A stretch of DNA of 45,780 nt from Candidatus Endomicrobium macrotermitis (GCA_031271405.1 JAISVT010000061.1:1-45780); one strand, 5' to 3'. Numbered from the stretch's first letter, positions 35,631 to 44,434 are shown. Numbers and translations are program-made. Notes: generated by a model from the sequence alone, not told the origin.

Positions 35631-37154
35631 TCACTTCCCTATGCAAAATGTTGAAAAAATTGTGTCTAAAATATCGTGTTGAGTCGTTATTCCCAAAATG
35701 TCTTCGTAAGCGGCCAGGGCGGCGCGGAGTTCGAACGCGGCGATTTCGTCGGCATCCTGCAATGCGTATTGATCTTTCGCTTTGCTTAATGCGCTTTGCG
35801 CCGTGTTTAACAGGGCAAAGTGTCGCGACGTTATCATTAAATGATCATATGAGTCCGTAATGCCTGCTATTTTGGCTATTGCGTCAAGTAATTCGGGGAT
35901 GCCGTCGCCGGTTTTGGCAGAAAGCTTTAACGGCAGAGCGGAGAGTGGAGAGTGAAAAGCGGAGATAACGGCAGACCCCTCACCATCTTGCTTTGCAAGG
36001 CCCTCTCCTCGTTTCTCTTCGGAGCCCGGGCGTTCACGTCTCGCGCCCGCGTCAGACTCGTCCTTGTTATTCCTCGGACTGCCGCCCCCAAGAGGCGAGG
36101 GTTTATCGTCTTTATCTTCACTCTGCCGTTCAACAAGGTCCGTTTTATTAACTGCTTCTATTATGGGTATATTTAAGTTTGATTTTGTTATGAAGTCCGC
36201 GATTTCTTTGTCGTTTTTGTCTAAGGGCTGCGAGCCGTCCGTTACCCAAATTATCAAATCGGCTTTTTGGGCGGCTTCTTTTGAGCGTTCCTGACCCAAA
36301 AGCTCTATAGAGTTTTCGGAATGCGTTCTTATGCCCGCCGTGTCTATTATTGTCAAAGGAATTCCGCGGCAGTCTATAATTTCTTCTATCGTGTCGGTTG
36401 TCGTGCCCGCGATTTCCGTTACGATAGCGCGGTTTTTGCCGAGAATTGCGTTTAAAAGTGAAGATTTTCCGGCATTAGGTTTTCCGATAATGGCGGCTTT
36501 CAAACCTTTTTGCAGGCTTTCGCTTATTTTGTAAGAATCAAGAAGTTTTTGGTTTTGTTCTATCAAGCTGCCGAGCCGCAAGGCTTTTTCTTCGCGCGAT
36601 AAAAACATTACGTCTTCTTCGGGATGGTCGAGCGAAACTTCCACGAAAGACAGTAAATCGATAAGAGGATCTTTGATGTTTTTGATTTTGTTTGAAAATT
36701 CGCCGCTGACATTGTTTAAAGCGGCTTTTGCCGCAGCCGCGGTTTTGCCCGATATTAAGGCGCATACGGCTTCGGCCTGCGCCAAATCTTTTTTGCCGTT
36801 AAGGAAAGCCCTGTAGGTAAACTCGCCGGGCTGAGCCGGGCGGGCGCCGTTTTTATAAAGCAGGTTTAAAATTTCATTGATGATTACGGGGTTTCCGTGG
36901 CAGGAAATTTCTATTAAATCTTCGCCGGTATAAGTGCCGGGCGCCTTAAAAAAGGTACAAAGCACCTCGTCTATTTTGTTGCCGCCGTCGGCAATAAAGC
37001 CGTACTTTATCTGTTTATCGTTTTGGGAGAGAGGTTTGAAGATTTTGTTTAAAATATCGGACGAATGCCCGCCCGAGAGGCGTATGACCGCAACGGCAGA
37101 CTTGCCTGCGGCAGTCGAAAGTGCGGCAATGGTGTCTTCGGATAAATAATTCAT
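35631..37154 (-). CDS. mnmE: tRNA modification GTPase MnmE with an in-frame repeat insertion
   Basis: With MnmG it makes the 5-carboxymethylaminomethyl modification of wobble uridines. Seen: an N-terminal tetrahydrofolate-binding domain (DTIAALSTAAGKSAVAVIRLSG), P-loop GKPNAGKSS, TTTDT, DTAG, NKTD at 336-339, LSAKTG at 411-416, and the C-terminal Cys motif CIGK. 507 residues instead of about 450. The extra residues ~343-408 lie in the loop between the G4 NKTD and G5 SAK motifs, and are encoded by the element at 35929-36130. All catalytic motifs survive, so it is probably functional. Confidence 0.95.
   Translation of the reverse strand: MNYLSEDTIAALSTAAGKSAVAVIRLSGGHSSDILNKIFKPLSQNDKQIKYGFIADGGNKIDEVLCTFFKAPGTYTGEDLIEISCHGNPVIINEILNLLYKNGARPAQPGEFTYRAFLNGKKDLAQAEAVCALISGKTAAAAKAALNNVSGEFSNKIKNIKDPLIDLLSFVEVSLDHPEEDVMFLSREEKALRLGSLIEQNQKLLDSYKISESLQKGLKAAIIGKPNAGKSSLLNAILGKNRAIVTEIAGTTTDTIEEIIDCRGIPLTIIDTAGIRTHSENSIELLGQERSKEAAQKADLIIWVTDGSQPLDKNDKEIADFITKSNLNIPIIEAVNKTDLVERQSEDKDDKPSPLGGGSPRNNKDESDAGARRERPGSEEKRGEGLAKQDGEGSAVISAFHSPLSALPLKLSAKTGDGIPELLDAIAKIAGITDSYDHLMITSRHFALLNTAQSALSKAKDQYALQDADEIAAFELRAALAAYEDILGITTQHDILDTIFSTFCIGK
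35929..36130 (-). mobile_element. In-frame palindromic repeat element, mnmE copy
   Basis: Bounded by perfect 10-bp terminal inverted repeats, AACGGCAGAG (35929-35938) and CTCTGCCGTT (36121-36130). Heptamer units (GCGGAGA, GTGGAGA, GTGAAAA, GCGGAGA) follow the left end. The core 35977-36101 (125 bp) matches the ksgA copy in DNA and in reading frame, giving the shared peptide GGSPRNN-DES-AGAR-ERPGSEEKRGE. The hairpin CTTGC-TTT-GCAAG (35987-35999) replaces the ksgA hairpin with new but paired bases. Confidence 0.87.
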
Positions 37155-37245
37155 ATTTTTTTAGATGACAGGAAGGCAGGATGATAAGAAGGCAAGCACT
37201 GCTCCTGTCGTCAGGTTTTTACTTATCCTCTTGTCATCTTATCTT
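37155..37245. repeat. Inverted octamer-repeat element between jag and mnmE
   Basis: The left half is AGATGACA-GGAAGGCA-GGATGATA-AGAAGGCA, four octamers. The right half mirrors it (TTGTCATC-TTATCTTC). The jag stop codon TAG is part of the right end. Confidence 0.7.
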
Positions 37246-37938
37246 CTAAACTTCGGCGCGAAGCGTCTTTGCCGGTTTTACGCCTACTTTTCTCAGCGGG
37301 CCTTCGCCTTCGGAAAAAGAGTCTATTTTGAGATTGTCTTTAAGATAAGTATGTATGATTTTTCTTTCTTTCGCGCTCATCGGCTCGAAACGGTAAATTT
37401 TGCCCGTGCGGATAACGTACTCTACGGCTTTGTCGGCCAAAATTTTCAGTTTTTCGGTTTGCTTTATCCTGTAATTTTCGCAGTCAATGTTCACTTTTAT
37501 TTTGTACGGCAGATTTTCATTTACGATTATCTGGATTATATATTCCAAAGCGTCCAGAGTCTGGCCGTTTTTGCCTATAATAAAACTTCCTTTGTCCGTT
37601 TGTATTTGCGCGGTCACGGTTTTGTTTTCATAAGACGAATCGAGCCGGTTAAAAGGCACGCCCATTTTTTGCAAAATTTCCGCAAGGACCGTTTCGGTCT
37701 TTGCGCGGAACTTTTTTATGTCGGCTTCGGTTTCGTTAAGCGCCGCGGAACCTGAACATTTTGAAGAGTCCGCGGAAACCAAAACTACCGCGGGTTTTGC
37801 GCCCATAAGCCCGAACAGCCCGTTTGCGCCTTCGTCAAGAACTTTGATTTCGGCGTCTTTTCTTTCACAGCCAAGCAGCTGAATCCCTTTGATTATCGCT
37901 TCTTCTATGGTTTTTCCTTTAACTTCTATTTCCGGCAT
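37246..37938 (-). CDS. jag: RNA-binding protein Jag/KhpB
   Basis: Partner of KhpA in bacterial post-transcriptional control of the envelope and division. A Jag-N domain (MPEIEVKGKTIEEAIIKGIQLLG), a KH domain with IIGKNGQTLDALEYIIQIIVN, and an R3H domain ending in RKIIHTYLKDN...SEGEGPLRKVGVKP are visible. I use ATG 37938 with GGGAG upstream (230 residues); the upstream frame extension overlaps yidC. It follows yidC as usual. Confidence 0.93.
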   Translation of the reverse strand: MPEIEVKGKTIEEAIIKGIQLLGCERKDAEIKVLDEGANGLFGLMGAKPAVVLVSADSSKCSGSAALNETEADIKKFRAKTETVLAEILQKMGVPFNRLDSSYENKTVTAQIQTDKGSFIIGKNGQTLDALEYIIQIIVNENLPYKIKVNIDCENYRIKQTEKLKILADKAVEYVIRTGKIYRFEPMSAKERKIIHTYLKDNLKIDSFSEGEGPLRKVGVKPAKTLRAEV

Positions 37939-37954
37939 GGCAACTCCCGTTGTA

Positions 37955-39523
37955 TTAAGCATGTTTTACTTTTGCTTCGCTCTTTTTTATTATAAAGTAC
38001 TGTTCGATCATCGAAACTATGCTGTTTGTGAGCCAGTACAGGACAAGCCCGGACGGGAAAGTCCAAAACATAAACGTAAAAATTATAGGCATCAGATACA
38101 TAAGCCTTCTTTGCATAGGGTCCGAAGTCGCGGCAGTCATTTTTTGCTGCAAAAACATTCCGAATCCCATTATTAAAGGGAGCAGGTTCAGGTTTATGAT
38201 GCCGAGATTCATAAATTGGTCGGCAGCCGACAAATCTTTTATCCACAAAATCCAGCCTTCGTTTCTAAGCTCGTAAGCGTTTCTCAGCATCGAGAAAAAC
38301 GCCCAAAAAATAGGCAGTTGCAAAAGCATCGGCAGACATCCGCCCAGAGGATTGACTTTTTGCGATCTGTAAACGTTCAGCATTTCCGCCTGAAGCCTTT
38401 GCGGATTGTCTTTATATTTGTCCTGAATGTTTTTTATCATCGGCTGAATGCGTTTCATTGCCGCGGCGGAACGCAAACTTTTCAAAGACAAAGGCATTAC
38501 CAAAATCTGGATTAACACGGTAAGCATTATTATAGCCCAGCCGTAATTGTGCGTAATTTTATAAAAGAACGTTAAAATGCCGAGCGCCCATTTGCCCAAA
38601 AAACCGAAAACGCTGAAATCTACCGACTCTTCAAGACCGAGATTGTACGTTTTTAAATATGTGTAGCCTTTGGGGCCTACGTAAAAATTTATCGAATAAC
38701 TTTTTGACTCGCTTTCTTTGGGGGCAACGGCGGTCAAAACCAGTGAAAAAGGACGTTTTTTATCCTGACGCAAAGGTATGATTTGGTCAAAATCCATTGA
38801 TTTTTCAGGTATAAACGCCGCGAGAAAATATCTGTTGTCTATAGCCGCCCATCTGTAAAGGCTTGCGGATTCGGCTTCTTTTTTGAGTTTCTTAAGTTTG
38901 CCGGGCTTTGAGGCAGTATAAGCCAAAGCTCTTGTAACGGCAATATTTTCTTTCTGTTCTTTTTCGTCAGTGCCCAGCCCCGGGCCCCATTCAAGTTCTA
39001 TTTTCGGAAGTTCCGCGCCGTCTTTGGTTTTTGAAAGGCTTATATTAAGGTTGTGCATATAAGAGTCTTGCGACAAAGTATATGTTTTCGTTATTTTCCA
39101 GCCGAGTTCGGAAGCATGCTCAAAAACTACTTTTTCATTGGATTTTGAGACAATTTTATAATTTGACCCCGGAAAATTCGCCATAACCGGAACGGCGTCC
39201 GGCAAAACCAAATCCACCCATGTGCCGTTTTTCTCTTTAACGGACCAGCTTATCACGGACGCGCCTCTGTTTGACAGAGAAGCTTTGTATTTTGCGGTTT
39301 CTATCGCTATTGTTTCTTCCGGAATAAGGTTAAGATTGGTTTTTGCTTCTTTTATTTCGGGCGTAATATCTGCCGCGGACTGCGCGGCCGGCGCGTTTTG
39401 TGTCTGAACGGCGGCCTGATCCTGCCCGGCCAAATCCTGCCGGGTTTGAGGAGCAAAAAAACTGTAATAAACAAACAAAGTTATTGCCGAACAAATTATA
39501 AACAGCATCGAATTTTTATTCAT
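37955..39523 (-). CDS. yidC: Membrane protein insertase YidC
   Basis: Inserts inner-membrane proteins alone or with SecYEG. An N-terminal membrane segment (residues ~6-24) is followed by a large periplasmic P1 domain and a C-terminal Oxa1 domain from about residue 315: YGWAIIMLTVLIQILVMPLSLKS, then the cytoplasmic hairpin and further helices ending LVLYWLTNSIVSMIEQY. 522 residues and the presence of P1 point to a Gram-negative-type YidC. In the classical rpmH-rnpA-yidD-yidC-jag-mnmE order. Confidence 0.97.
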   Translation of the reverse strand: MNKNSMLFIICSAITLFVYYSFFAPQTRQDLAGQDQAAVQTQNAPAAQSAADITPEIKEAKTNLNLIPEETIAIETAKYKASLSNRGASVISWSVKEKNGTWVDLVLPDAVPVMANFPGSNYKIVSKSNEKVVFEHASELGWKITKTYTLSQDSYMHNLNISLSKTKDGAELPKIELEWGPGLGTDEKEQKENIAVTRALAYTASKPGKLKKLKKEAESASLYRWAAIDNRYFLAAFIPEKSMDFDQIIPLRQDKKRPFSLVLTAVAPKESESKSYSINFYVGPKGYTYLKTYNLGLEESVDFSVFGFLGKWALGILTFFYKITHNYGWAIIMLTVLIQILVMPLSLKSLRSAAAMKRIQPMIKNIQDKYKDNPQRLQAEMLNVYRSQKVNPLGGCLPMLLQLPIFWAFFSMLRNAYELRNEGWILWIKDLSAADQFMNLGIINLNLLPLIMGFGMFLQQKMTAATSDPMQRRLMYLMPIIFTFMFWTFPSGLVLYWLTNSIVSMIEQYFIIKKSEAKVKHA

Positions 39524-39548
39524 GTGTAATCCTTTTTTAAATACAATT

Positions 39549-39632
39549 GTAAATTACGAATTTCGAATTACGATTAACGGCAGCGGCAAACGGCTTTCTT
39601 TGTCATTTGTCATTCGTAATTCGTAATTGCCG
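39549..39632. repeat. Inverted heptamer-repeat element at the yidD end
   Basis: Left: ATTACGA, ATTTCGA, ATTACGA, then TTAACGGCAG. Right, read on the minus strand: GGCA then ATTACGA, ATTACGA, ATGACAA, ATGACAA. Units of 7 bp face inward. The right half encodes the last residues of YidD. A similar ATTACRA tract lies at 40538-40558. Confidence 0.7.
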
Positions 39633-39839
39633 TTCCGGGACCGGATCTATGCCGCCGTCGCAAAACGGATGACAGCGCAAAATGCGCTTCAACGCTAAAA
39701 ACGATCCTTTAAAAAAACCGTGGATTTCTATAGCCTGATAAGCATAGACGGAACAACTCGGCGTGAACCTGCATCTCGGCGGAAAAGGTGAAGTTACTGC
39801 CTGATAACACCTTATCAAAAAAAGCGCGATTCGTTTCAT
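39603..39839 (-). CDS. yidD: Membrane-protein insertion efficiency factor YidD
   Basis: Small amphipathic protein that assists YidC-dependent insertion. The family block [33 protein letters not shown] with its Cys pair is clear, followed by [15 protein letters not shown], where most YidD end. The final ~10 residues ([10 protein letters not shown]) come from the heptamer repeat element that has run into the gene. It overlaps rnpA by 4 nt. Confidence 0.95.
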   Translation of the reverse strand: MKRIALFLIRCYQAVTSPFPPRCRFTPSCSVYAYQAIEIHGFFKGSFLALKRILRCHPFCDGGIDPVPERQLRITNDK

Positions 39840-40201
39840 AATGCGTGTTCCTTATAAAACCCCGCGCTTTCAAGAAGCTCTAAAACTGTTTTTTTCAAGA
39901 CGGCGTAATCCAAAGATGCGGTTTCGGGTTTGGAAATGAAAATCAAGTCCAAGCCGGGTTCCATCAAATGTTTATTGGTTCTGAAAATCTCCCGTAATCT
40001 TCTTTTCGTTCTGTTTCTTACGGCTGCAATCCCGACTTTGCGGGAAGTCACAAGCCCCAGCCGTCTCAAATAGAGCCCGTCGTTTTTATATGCCAAAATT
40101 TTTATGTTTCTGTTTTCGAGCCTGCGCCCGGACTTAAAAACTTTTTTGAAGTCTTTTTGCAGATGCAGACGTTCCGCATAAGAAAATGAAAACCGTTTCA
40201 T
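39836..40201 (-). CDS. rnpA: Ribonuclease P protein component
   Basis: Protein cofactor of RNase P in 5' tRNA maturation. The hallmark [13 protein letters not shown] (about 82-94) and the N-terminal [17 protein letters not shown] are present. 121 residues, normal. It follows rpmH, separated from it by an inverted octamer element of about 105 bp that is longer than the usual gap. Confidence 0.97.
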   Translation of the reverse strand: MKRFSFSYAERLHLQKDFKKVFKSGRRLENRNIKILAYKNDGLYLRRLGLVTSRKVGIAAVRNRTKRRLREIFRTNKHLMEPGLDLIFISKPETASLDYAVLKKTVLELLESAGFYKEHAL

Positions 40202-40307
40202 TTTAGAAGATAAGATGCGTAGAAGTTAAGATGCCGTGAGTAACCGTGTCCGTTTAAGTAGCTGCCGCCGCTCATCTTCTCAACCTCCCTTCTTCTCTGC
40301 TTCTGCC
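40202..40307. repeat. Inverted octamer-repeat element between rpmH and rnpA
   Basis: Left: AGAAGATA, AGATGCGT, AGAAGTTA, AGATGCCG. Right: TCATCTTC, TCAACCTC, CCTTCTTC, TCTGCTTC, mirroring them. It is the third element of this kind and starts directly at the rnpA start codon. Confidence 0.65.
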
Positions 40308-40442
40308 TTACGCGCTTATCGTTTTGCGGCCTTTTCTTCTGCGCGCGCTCAATACTTTTCTTCCGCCGGGCGTCGCCATTCTGGCCATAAAACCGATTTT
40401 CTTTTTTCTTCTGTCTTTGTTTGGCTGAAACGTTCTTTTCAT
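40308..40442 (-). CDS. rpmH: 50S ribosomal protein L34
   Basis: 44 residues, missed by ORF cut-offs. It starts MKRTFQPN at ATG 40442 and carries the L34 core [19 protein letters not shown], ending KTISA with TAA at 40310-40308. It is the first gene of the minus-strand core cluster. Upstream, 40443-40580 holds no gene; transcription diverges across it. Confidence 0.97.
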   Translation of the reverse strand: MKRTFQPNKDRRKKKIGFMARMATPGGRKVLSARRRKGRKTISA

Positions 40443-40580
40443 TGTTGTTGAATCCTTTTTTTAACTTAACTTCGAGGCTTTGCCGAGCGCAGCCTCTTTG
40501 AATATTTGGAAATCTTTGGTATTATATCAAAAAGCAATTACGAATTACAAATTACGAAGGGCGGAAAAAGAAAGGCTTTT

Positions 40581-41858
40581 ATGAAAAAAATTTGGGCGCT
40601 GTTATTTGCCGTATTTACGGCCGCATCCGCGGCTGCGGAAACGAAATTGAGTTTTGACGCTCTTTCCCGCACCCGTTACGAATATCATCTGAACGTTTTT
40701 GACGCGGGTTTTAGCGGAAGCGACGAAAGAAGTTTTTTCAGGTTTAAATTTGCCGCAGGCCTTTCTGCCGATTTTGACGGCATTGCTTCGGCTTATTTGA
40801 GAATCGCCAACGAAAGCCGCTCCTATATATACAATGCGGGCGGAAATACCGAATATAATATCAACGAATTTTTAATAGACAATTTGTTTTTTACCGTTCC
40901 CGGCATTCTTGACGTTTTGGAAATAAAAGCCGGAAGAATGGATTTTTCGCCTGCGGATTACGGCGAAGGCTTTTTACTTGCCGACGGAACGCCTTTGGAC
41001 GGTTCGAGAACGATGTATTTCAATACCGTAAAAGCGAAATTCGCTTCCGAAGAAAGCAGCGTTGAACTTATAGGAATATACAATCCGCGCGTTGACGACC
41101 TTATGCCCATAGCAAACGAAAATATGCCCGACACGGCTTTAAACGATTCGAACGAAAGCGCGTTTATAGTTTACGGAAGGACCGGCGATAAAGATAAATT
41201 GTATTTTGAGCCTTACTATATGTATAAACACGAAGAAGCCGCCCAAAGCGGGCGCCGTGAAAACGAAATTAACGCGTTCGGCTCTTACGTTAAATATAAT
41301 TTAAACGATAATGTAATTTTGCGCGGGCAGGCAGCCATGCAGTTAAATGATTATTATGATAAAGTAAATACGGCTTTCGGCGGTTACGTTTTTGCGGACT
41401 TGCCTCTGTCAAACGTTGTCAATCCTTTTTCTTTGGGTTATGTTTATCTTTCAGGAAACGATCCGAAGACTGCCGGCGCGGAAGGCTGGAACCCGCTGTT
41501 TTCGCGTTATCCGTGGATGTCCGAACTTGTATGTTATTTGTACAGAAATGAGTCCGGCACGGCGTATTGGACGAATTTGCAGATGGTCAAAGCCGATTTG
41601 AACTTTGACATTACCAAAAAAATGAAAATTTTATTGTCCGGCGCTTTGCTTTACGCAAACGAAAGTTATCACGGCGCGGCGCCGATGTTCGGCGAAGGCA
41701 AAAACAGAGGGGCGTTGTCTTTGGCGAAAATTTCATACGCTTTTTCAAAAAATATCGGCGCTTATGTTTTGGGCGAATACTTTAAGCCGGGCGATTTTTA
41801 TTTCGGCGGAGCGAAAGACTCGGTTTTTATAAGAGCGGAACTGTCGGCGAAATTGTGA
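40581..41858 (+). CDS. Outer-membrane beta-barrel protein, porin-like
   Basis: A signal peptide (MKKIWALLFAVFTAASAAAE) is followed by about 400 residues of alternating hydrophobic and polar strands rich in Tyr, Asn and Gly (FRFKFAAGLSAD, FNTVKAKFASEESSVELIGIY, ILLSGALLYANESY) and a last strand ending RAELSAKL. The layout resembles alginate-export/porin families, but I cannot name the substrate. Start ATG 40581 (AAAGG upstream); the in-frame upstream extension contains the ATTACRA repeat tract and is rejected. Confidence 0.75.
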   Translation: MKKIWALLFAVFTAASAAAETKLSFDALSRTRYEYHLNVFDAGFSGSDERSFFRFKFAAGLSADFDGIASAYLRIANESRSYIYNAGGNTEYNINEFLIDNLFFTVPGILDVLEIKAGRMDFSPADYGEGFLLADGTPLDGSRTMYFNTVKAKFASEESSVELIGIYNPRVDDLMPIANENMPDTALNDSNESAFIVYGRTGDKDKLYFEPYYMYKHEEAAQSGRRENEINAFGSYVKYNLNDNVILRGQAAMQLNDYYDKVNTAFGGYVFADLPLSNVVNPFSLGYVYLSGNDPKTAGAEGWNPLFSRYPWMSELVCYLYRNESGTAYWTNLQMVKADLNFDITKKMKILLSGALLYANESYHGAAPMFGEGKNRGALSLAKISYAFSKNIGAYVLGEYFKPGDFYFGGAKDSVFIRAELSAKL

Positions 41859-41928
41859 GCCGCGCGTGTTAAAAATACGAATCGGCAAGTATATGCATAA
41901 TAGTTTCAAATAATAAAAGGGGGAGAAA

Positions 41929-42159
41929 ATGAAAAAAATTGCAATGTTTGCTCTGGTAATGATGCTCGGGGTTTTTGTTTTAGGCGCCTGCGGTAAAAAA
42001 GAGGAACAGCCTGCTCCTGCTCCGGCCGAACAAACCGCGGCGGTAAGCGAGGAAGTAAATATTATTACGGAATCCGAAGCAGGGTACGATGAGCAGGAAA
42101 ACACCGCTGCCGGCGAAGAAGGTGAAACTTCGGAAGAAATACCTGCTATGACGGCATAA
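41929..42159 (+). CDS. Small lipoprotein
   Basis: 76 residues: signal peptide with lipobox LGAC (Cys21), then Lys-Lys-Glu and a low-complexity, acidic Ala/Pro/Glu-rich tail without predicted fold. A strong GGGGGAG site precedes the ATG. Function unknown. It ends before a strong terminator. Confidence 0.75.
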   Translation: MKKIAMFALVMMLGVFVLGACGKKEEQPAPAPAEQTAAVSEEVNIITESEAGYDEQENTAAGEEGETSEEIPAMTA

Positions 42160-42195
42160 AAGCGGCAGAGAAATAGCAACGGTCTTATAAAATAA

Positions 42196-42231
42196 AAGGC
42201 AGGCGTTTTCAAAAAACGCCTGCCTTTTTCT
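42196..42231 (+). terminator. Rho-independent terminator after the small lipoprotein gene
   Basis: Perfect 14-bp stem (42196-42209 with 42213-42226), 3-nt loop, then TTTC on the plus strand. Confidence 0.9.
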
Positions 42232-42292
42232 TGCCTAAAGATATTTAAAAATGTAAAATAAAATCAATTACTTTTATAAATTGCGTATAGCT

Positions 42293-42697
42293 ATGAAAAT
42301 TCAAAAATATATAAAAAAAACATTGCTTTTGCTTATGGTTTTTTCGTTTTTCGCGGGTTTTATGTCCTGCGAAGACAATATTTTTTATCCCGTCAACCGC
42401 GTTGAAATCTACCATAACGGCTCGCACATGCTTACTTCCGGCATAGCCAAAATTCCGGCCAACGCGCCTTATCAGCTTTCCGCCGTATTTTTTAATTCAA
42501 AAAACGAAATTCTGGATGTTCCTGATCCGGAATTTATTATTTGGACGGACGATTGCCCGACACGTAAATTCGAGCCGGAGATTGGTGTTGATGTTTCTTT
42601 TAATTCTGTCATACCGGAGGAATATAGCGAGGTTTACCATATATACGTTGAATATAAAGATTTGCCTCGGCGTGAAATAAGATTTCAATTACAATAA
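42293..42697 (+). CDS. Putative lipoprotein of unknown function
   Basis: 134 residues. A hydrophobic signal segment (TLLLLMVFSFFAGF) ends at a lipobox-like FMSC, followed by a beta-rich domain (VNRVEIYHNGSHML, YQLSAVFFNSKNEI) resembling small immunoglobulin-like modules. I do not recognise the family. The Shine-Dalgarno is weak. A TTG 12 nt upstream is an alternative start. It precedes iorA by 20 bp. Confidence 0.6.
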   Translation: MKIQKYIKKTLLLLMVFSFFAGFMSCEDNIFYPVNRVEIYHNGSHMLTSGIAKIPANAPYQLSAVFFNSKNEILDVPDPEFIIWTDDCPTRKFEPEIGVDVSFNSVIPEEYSEVYHIYVEYKDLPRREIRFQLQ

Positions 42698-42717
42698 AAT
42701 ATAAAACAGAGGATTTG

Positions 42718-44433
42718 ATGAAAACAACACTGCTATTATCCGGCGACGAGGCTCTTGCGCGCGGCGCTTATGAAGCGGGGTTAAAAGCCGCGGCAGCCTA
42801 TCCCGGCACCCCATCGACCGAAATTTTGGAATACCTTGCGAAGTTTCCCGAAGTTGACGCGAAATGGTCTGTCAACGAAAAAACAGCTTATGAAGTCGCT
42901 CTCGGCGCGTCCGTTGCCGGAGTAAGAAGCATGTACTCGTCAAAGCATGTAGGATTAAATGTGGCGATGGACCCATTAATGACATCCGCTTATACGGGAA
43001 TCAACGGCGGTTTTGTAGTTGTGGTTGCAGACGATCCGCAAATGGCGTCTTCCCAAAACGAGCAGGACAACAGGCTTATTGCAAAATTTGCAAAACTGCC
43101 TATGTTGGAACCCGCAAGCCCGAAAGAAGCGTATGAAATGGCGCGAATCGCCTTTGAAGTAAGCGAAAAATTCGATACTCCCGTCATAATCCGCATTACC
43201 ACCCGCGTGGCGCACACAAAAGAAAACGTTGAAATCGGCGAAAGAAACGAGATTGCCGATAAACCGTTTACGCCCAATGCCCCCAAATACGTTATGGTTC
43301 CCGGGTACGCTTATAAAAAACATATCGCTTTGGAAGCAAAACTTTTGGAAATGGCTAAATACTCCGACGAGACTCCTCTGAATTCCGCCGAAATAAACGA
43401 TAAATCTTTGGGCATAATCGCCGACGGCGTTTCTTATCTTTACGCGAAAGAAGCGTTTCCGGACGCGTCATTTTTGAAAATAGGTTTTACATATCCTTTC
43501 TGCGACGAAAAAATTAAAAATTTTGCGAAAGAGGTCAAAGACCTCTATGTCATAGAAGAGTCGGAGCCGTTTATCGAAGAACATGTCAGGCAGCTCGGAA
43601 TACCGGTAAAAGCAAAAGACGTTTCTTACAGAATAGGCGAATTGAATTCGACATTAGTCAAAGAGATAATTGAAAATAAAAAAAAGATTGAAAAACCTTT
43701 TACGGCAAGAAAACCGGTTTTATGCCCGGGCTGTTCTCACCGCGCGGTATTTTACGCTTTAAAAAATTTGAAACTTACGGTTTCGGGCGATATAGGCTGT
43801 TATACTCTGGGCGCTTTAAAACCGCTTGAAACATTGCACACTACGGTATGCATGGGCGCAAGCGTCACGATGTTTGAAAGCATGTCTAAAATTTTGGGAC
43901 GCGGGAAAGTAGTAGGGATAATCGGCGATTCGACTTTTGTTCATTCGGGCGTGGAAGGTTTGATCGACGCGGCCTACAACGGGGCAAAAGGTCTTGTCAT
44001 AATTTTGGATAATTCCAATACGGCAATGACAGGCAGCCAGCCCAATCCCGCTACCGGCGTTAACGCGAAAGGCAAAAAAACAAAAAGGCTTATACTGGAA
44101 GACATTTGCAAAGCCGCCGGCGCGGATATTGTAGAGACCATAAACGCTTTTGCGGATAATCTTCAGGATAAAATAAAAGAATTGACGGATAAAGACGCTC
44201 TGTCCGTGTTGATAGTAAAATATCCGTGCAGGCTTATCTATAAAATCAAAGATCCGGTGCCGAAATTCAATTCCTCAAAATGCGTAACTTGCGGCGCCTG
44301 CCTGCAAATAGACTGCCCGGCAATATATAAAAACAAAGAAGGCAAAATTACTTTGGACGAACATTTATGCACGGGCTGCAATCTGTGCGTAAAAACCTGC
44401 AAATTCGGCGCTTTGGCAAAAAAGGATAATTAA
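42718..44433 (+). CDS. iorA: Indolepyruvate:ferredoxin oxidoreductase, alpha subunit
   Basis: Oxidatively decarboxylates aryl-pyruvates from aromatic amino acids to aryl-acetyl-CoA, reducing ferredoxin. The N-terminal pyruvate-ferredoxin-type domain (AYPGTPSTEILEYL) is followed by the TPP-binding domain (VSGDIGCYTLGAL, GIIGDSTFVHSG) and two 4Fe-4S motifs near the C-terminus (CVTCGAC and CTGCNLC). 571 residues. ATG 42718 with AGAGG upstream. Oxygen sensitivity of this enzyme supports an anaerobic lifestyle. Confidence 0.97.
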   Translation: MKTTLLLSGDEALARGAYEAGLKAAAAYPGTPSTEILEYLAKFPEVDAKWSVNEKTAYEVALGASVAGVRSMYSSKHVGLNVAMDPLMTSAYTGINGGFVVVVADDPQMASSQNEQDNRLIAKFAKLPMLEPASPKEAYEMARIAFEVSEKFDTPVIIRITTRVAHTKENVEIGERNEIADKPFTPNAPKYVMVPGYAYKKHIALEAKLLEMAKYSDETPLNSAEINDKSLGIIADGVSYLYAKEAFPDASFLKIGFTYPFCDEKIKNFAKEVKDLYVIEESEPFIEEHVRQLGIPVKAKDVSYRIGELNSTLVKEIIENKKKIEKPFTARKPVLCPGCSHRAVFYALKNLKLTVSGDIGCYTLGALKPLETLHTTVCMGASVTMFESMSKILGRGKVVGIIGDSTFVHSGVEGLIDAAYNGAKGLVIILDNSNTAMTGSQPNPATGVNAKGKKTKRLILEDICKAAGADIVETINAFADNLQDKIKELTDKDALSVLIVKYPCRLIYKIKDPVPKFNSSKCVTCGACLQIDCPAIYKNKEGKITLDEHLCTGCNLCVKTCKFGALAKKDN

Positions 44434-44434
44434 A

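Noticed and set aside
37165-37755. 196-codon plus-strand ORF opposite jag
   Set aside because: It is the antisense shadow of jag, which has clear KH and R3H motifs.
40443-40580. Origin of replication at the strand switch
   Set aside because: No TTATCCACA-like boxes are present; the only DnaA-box cluster is at the 5' end of dnaA.
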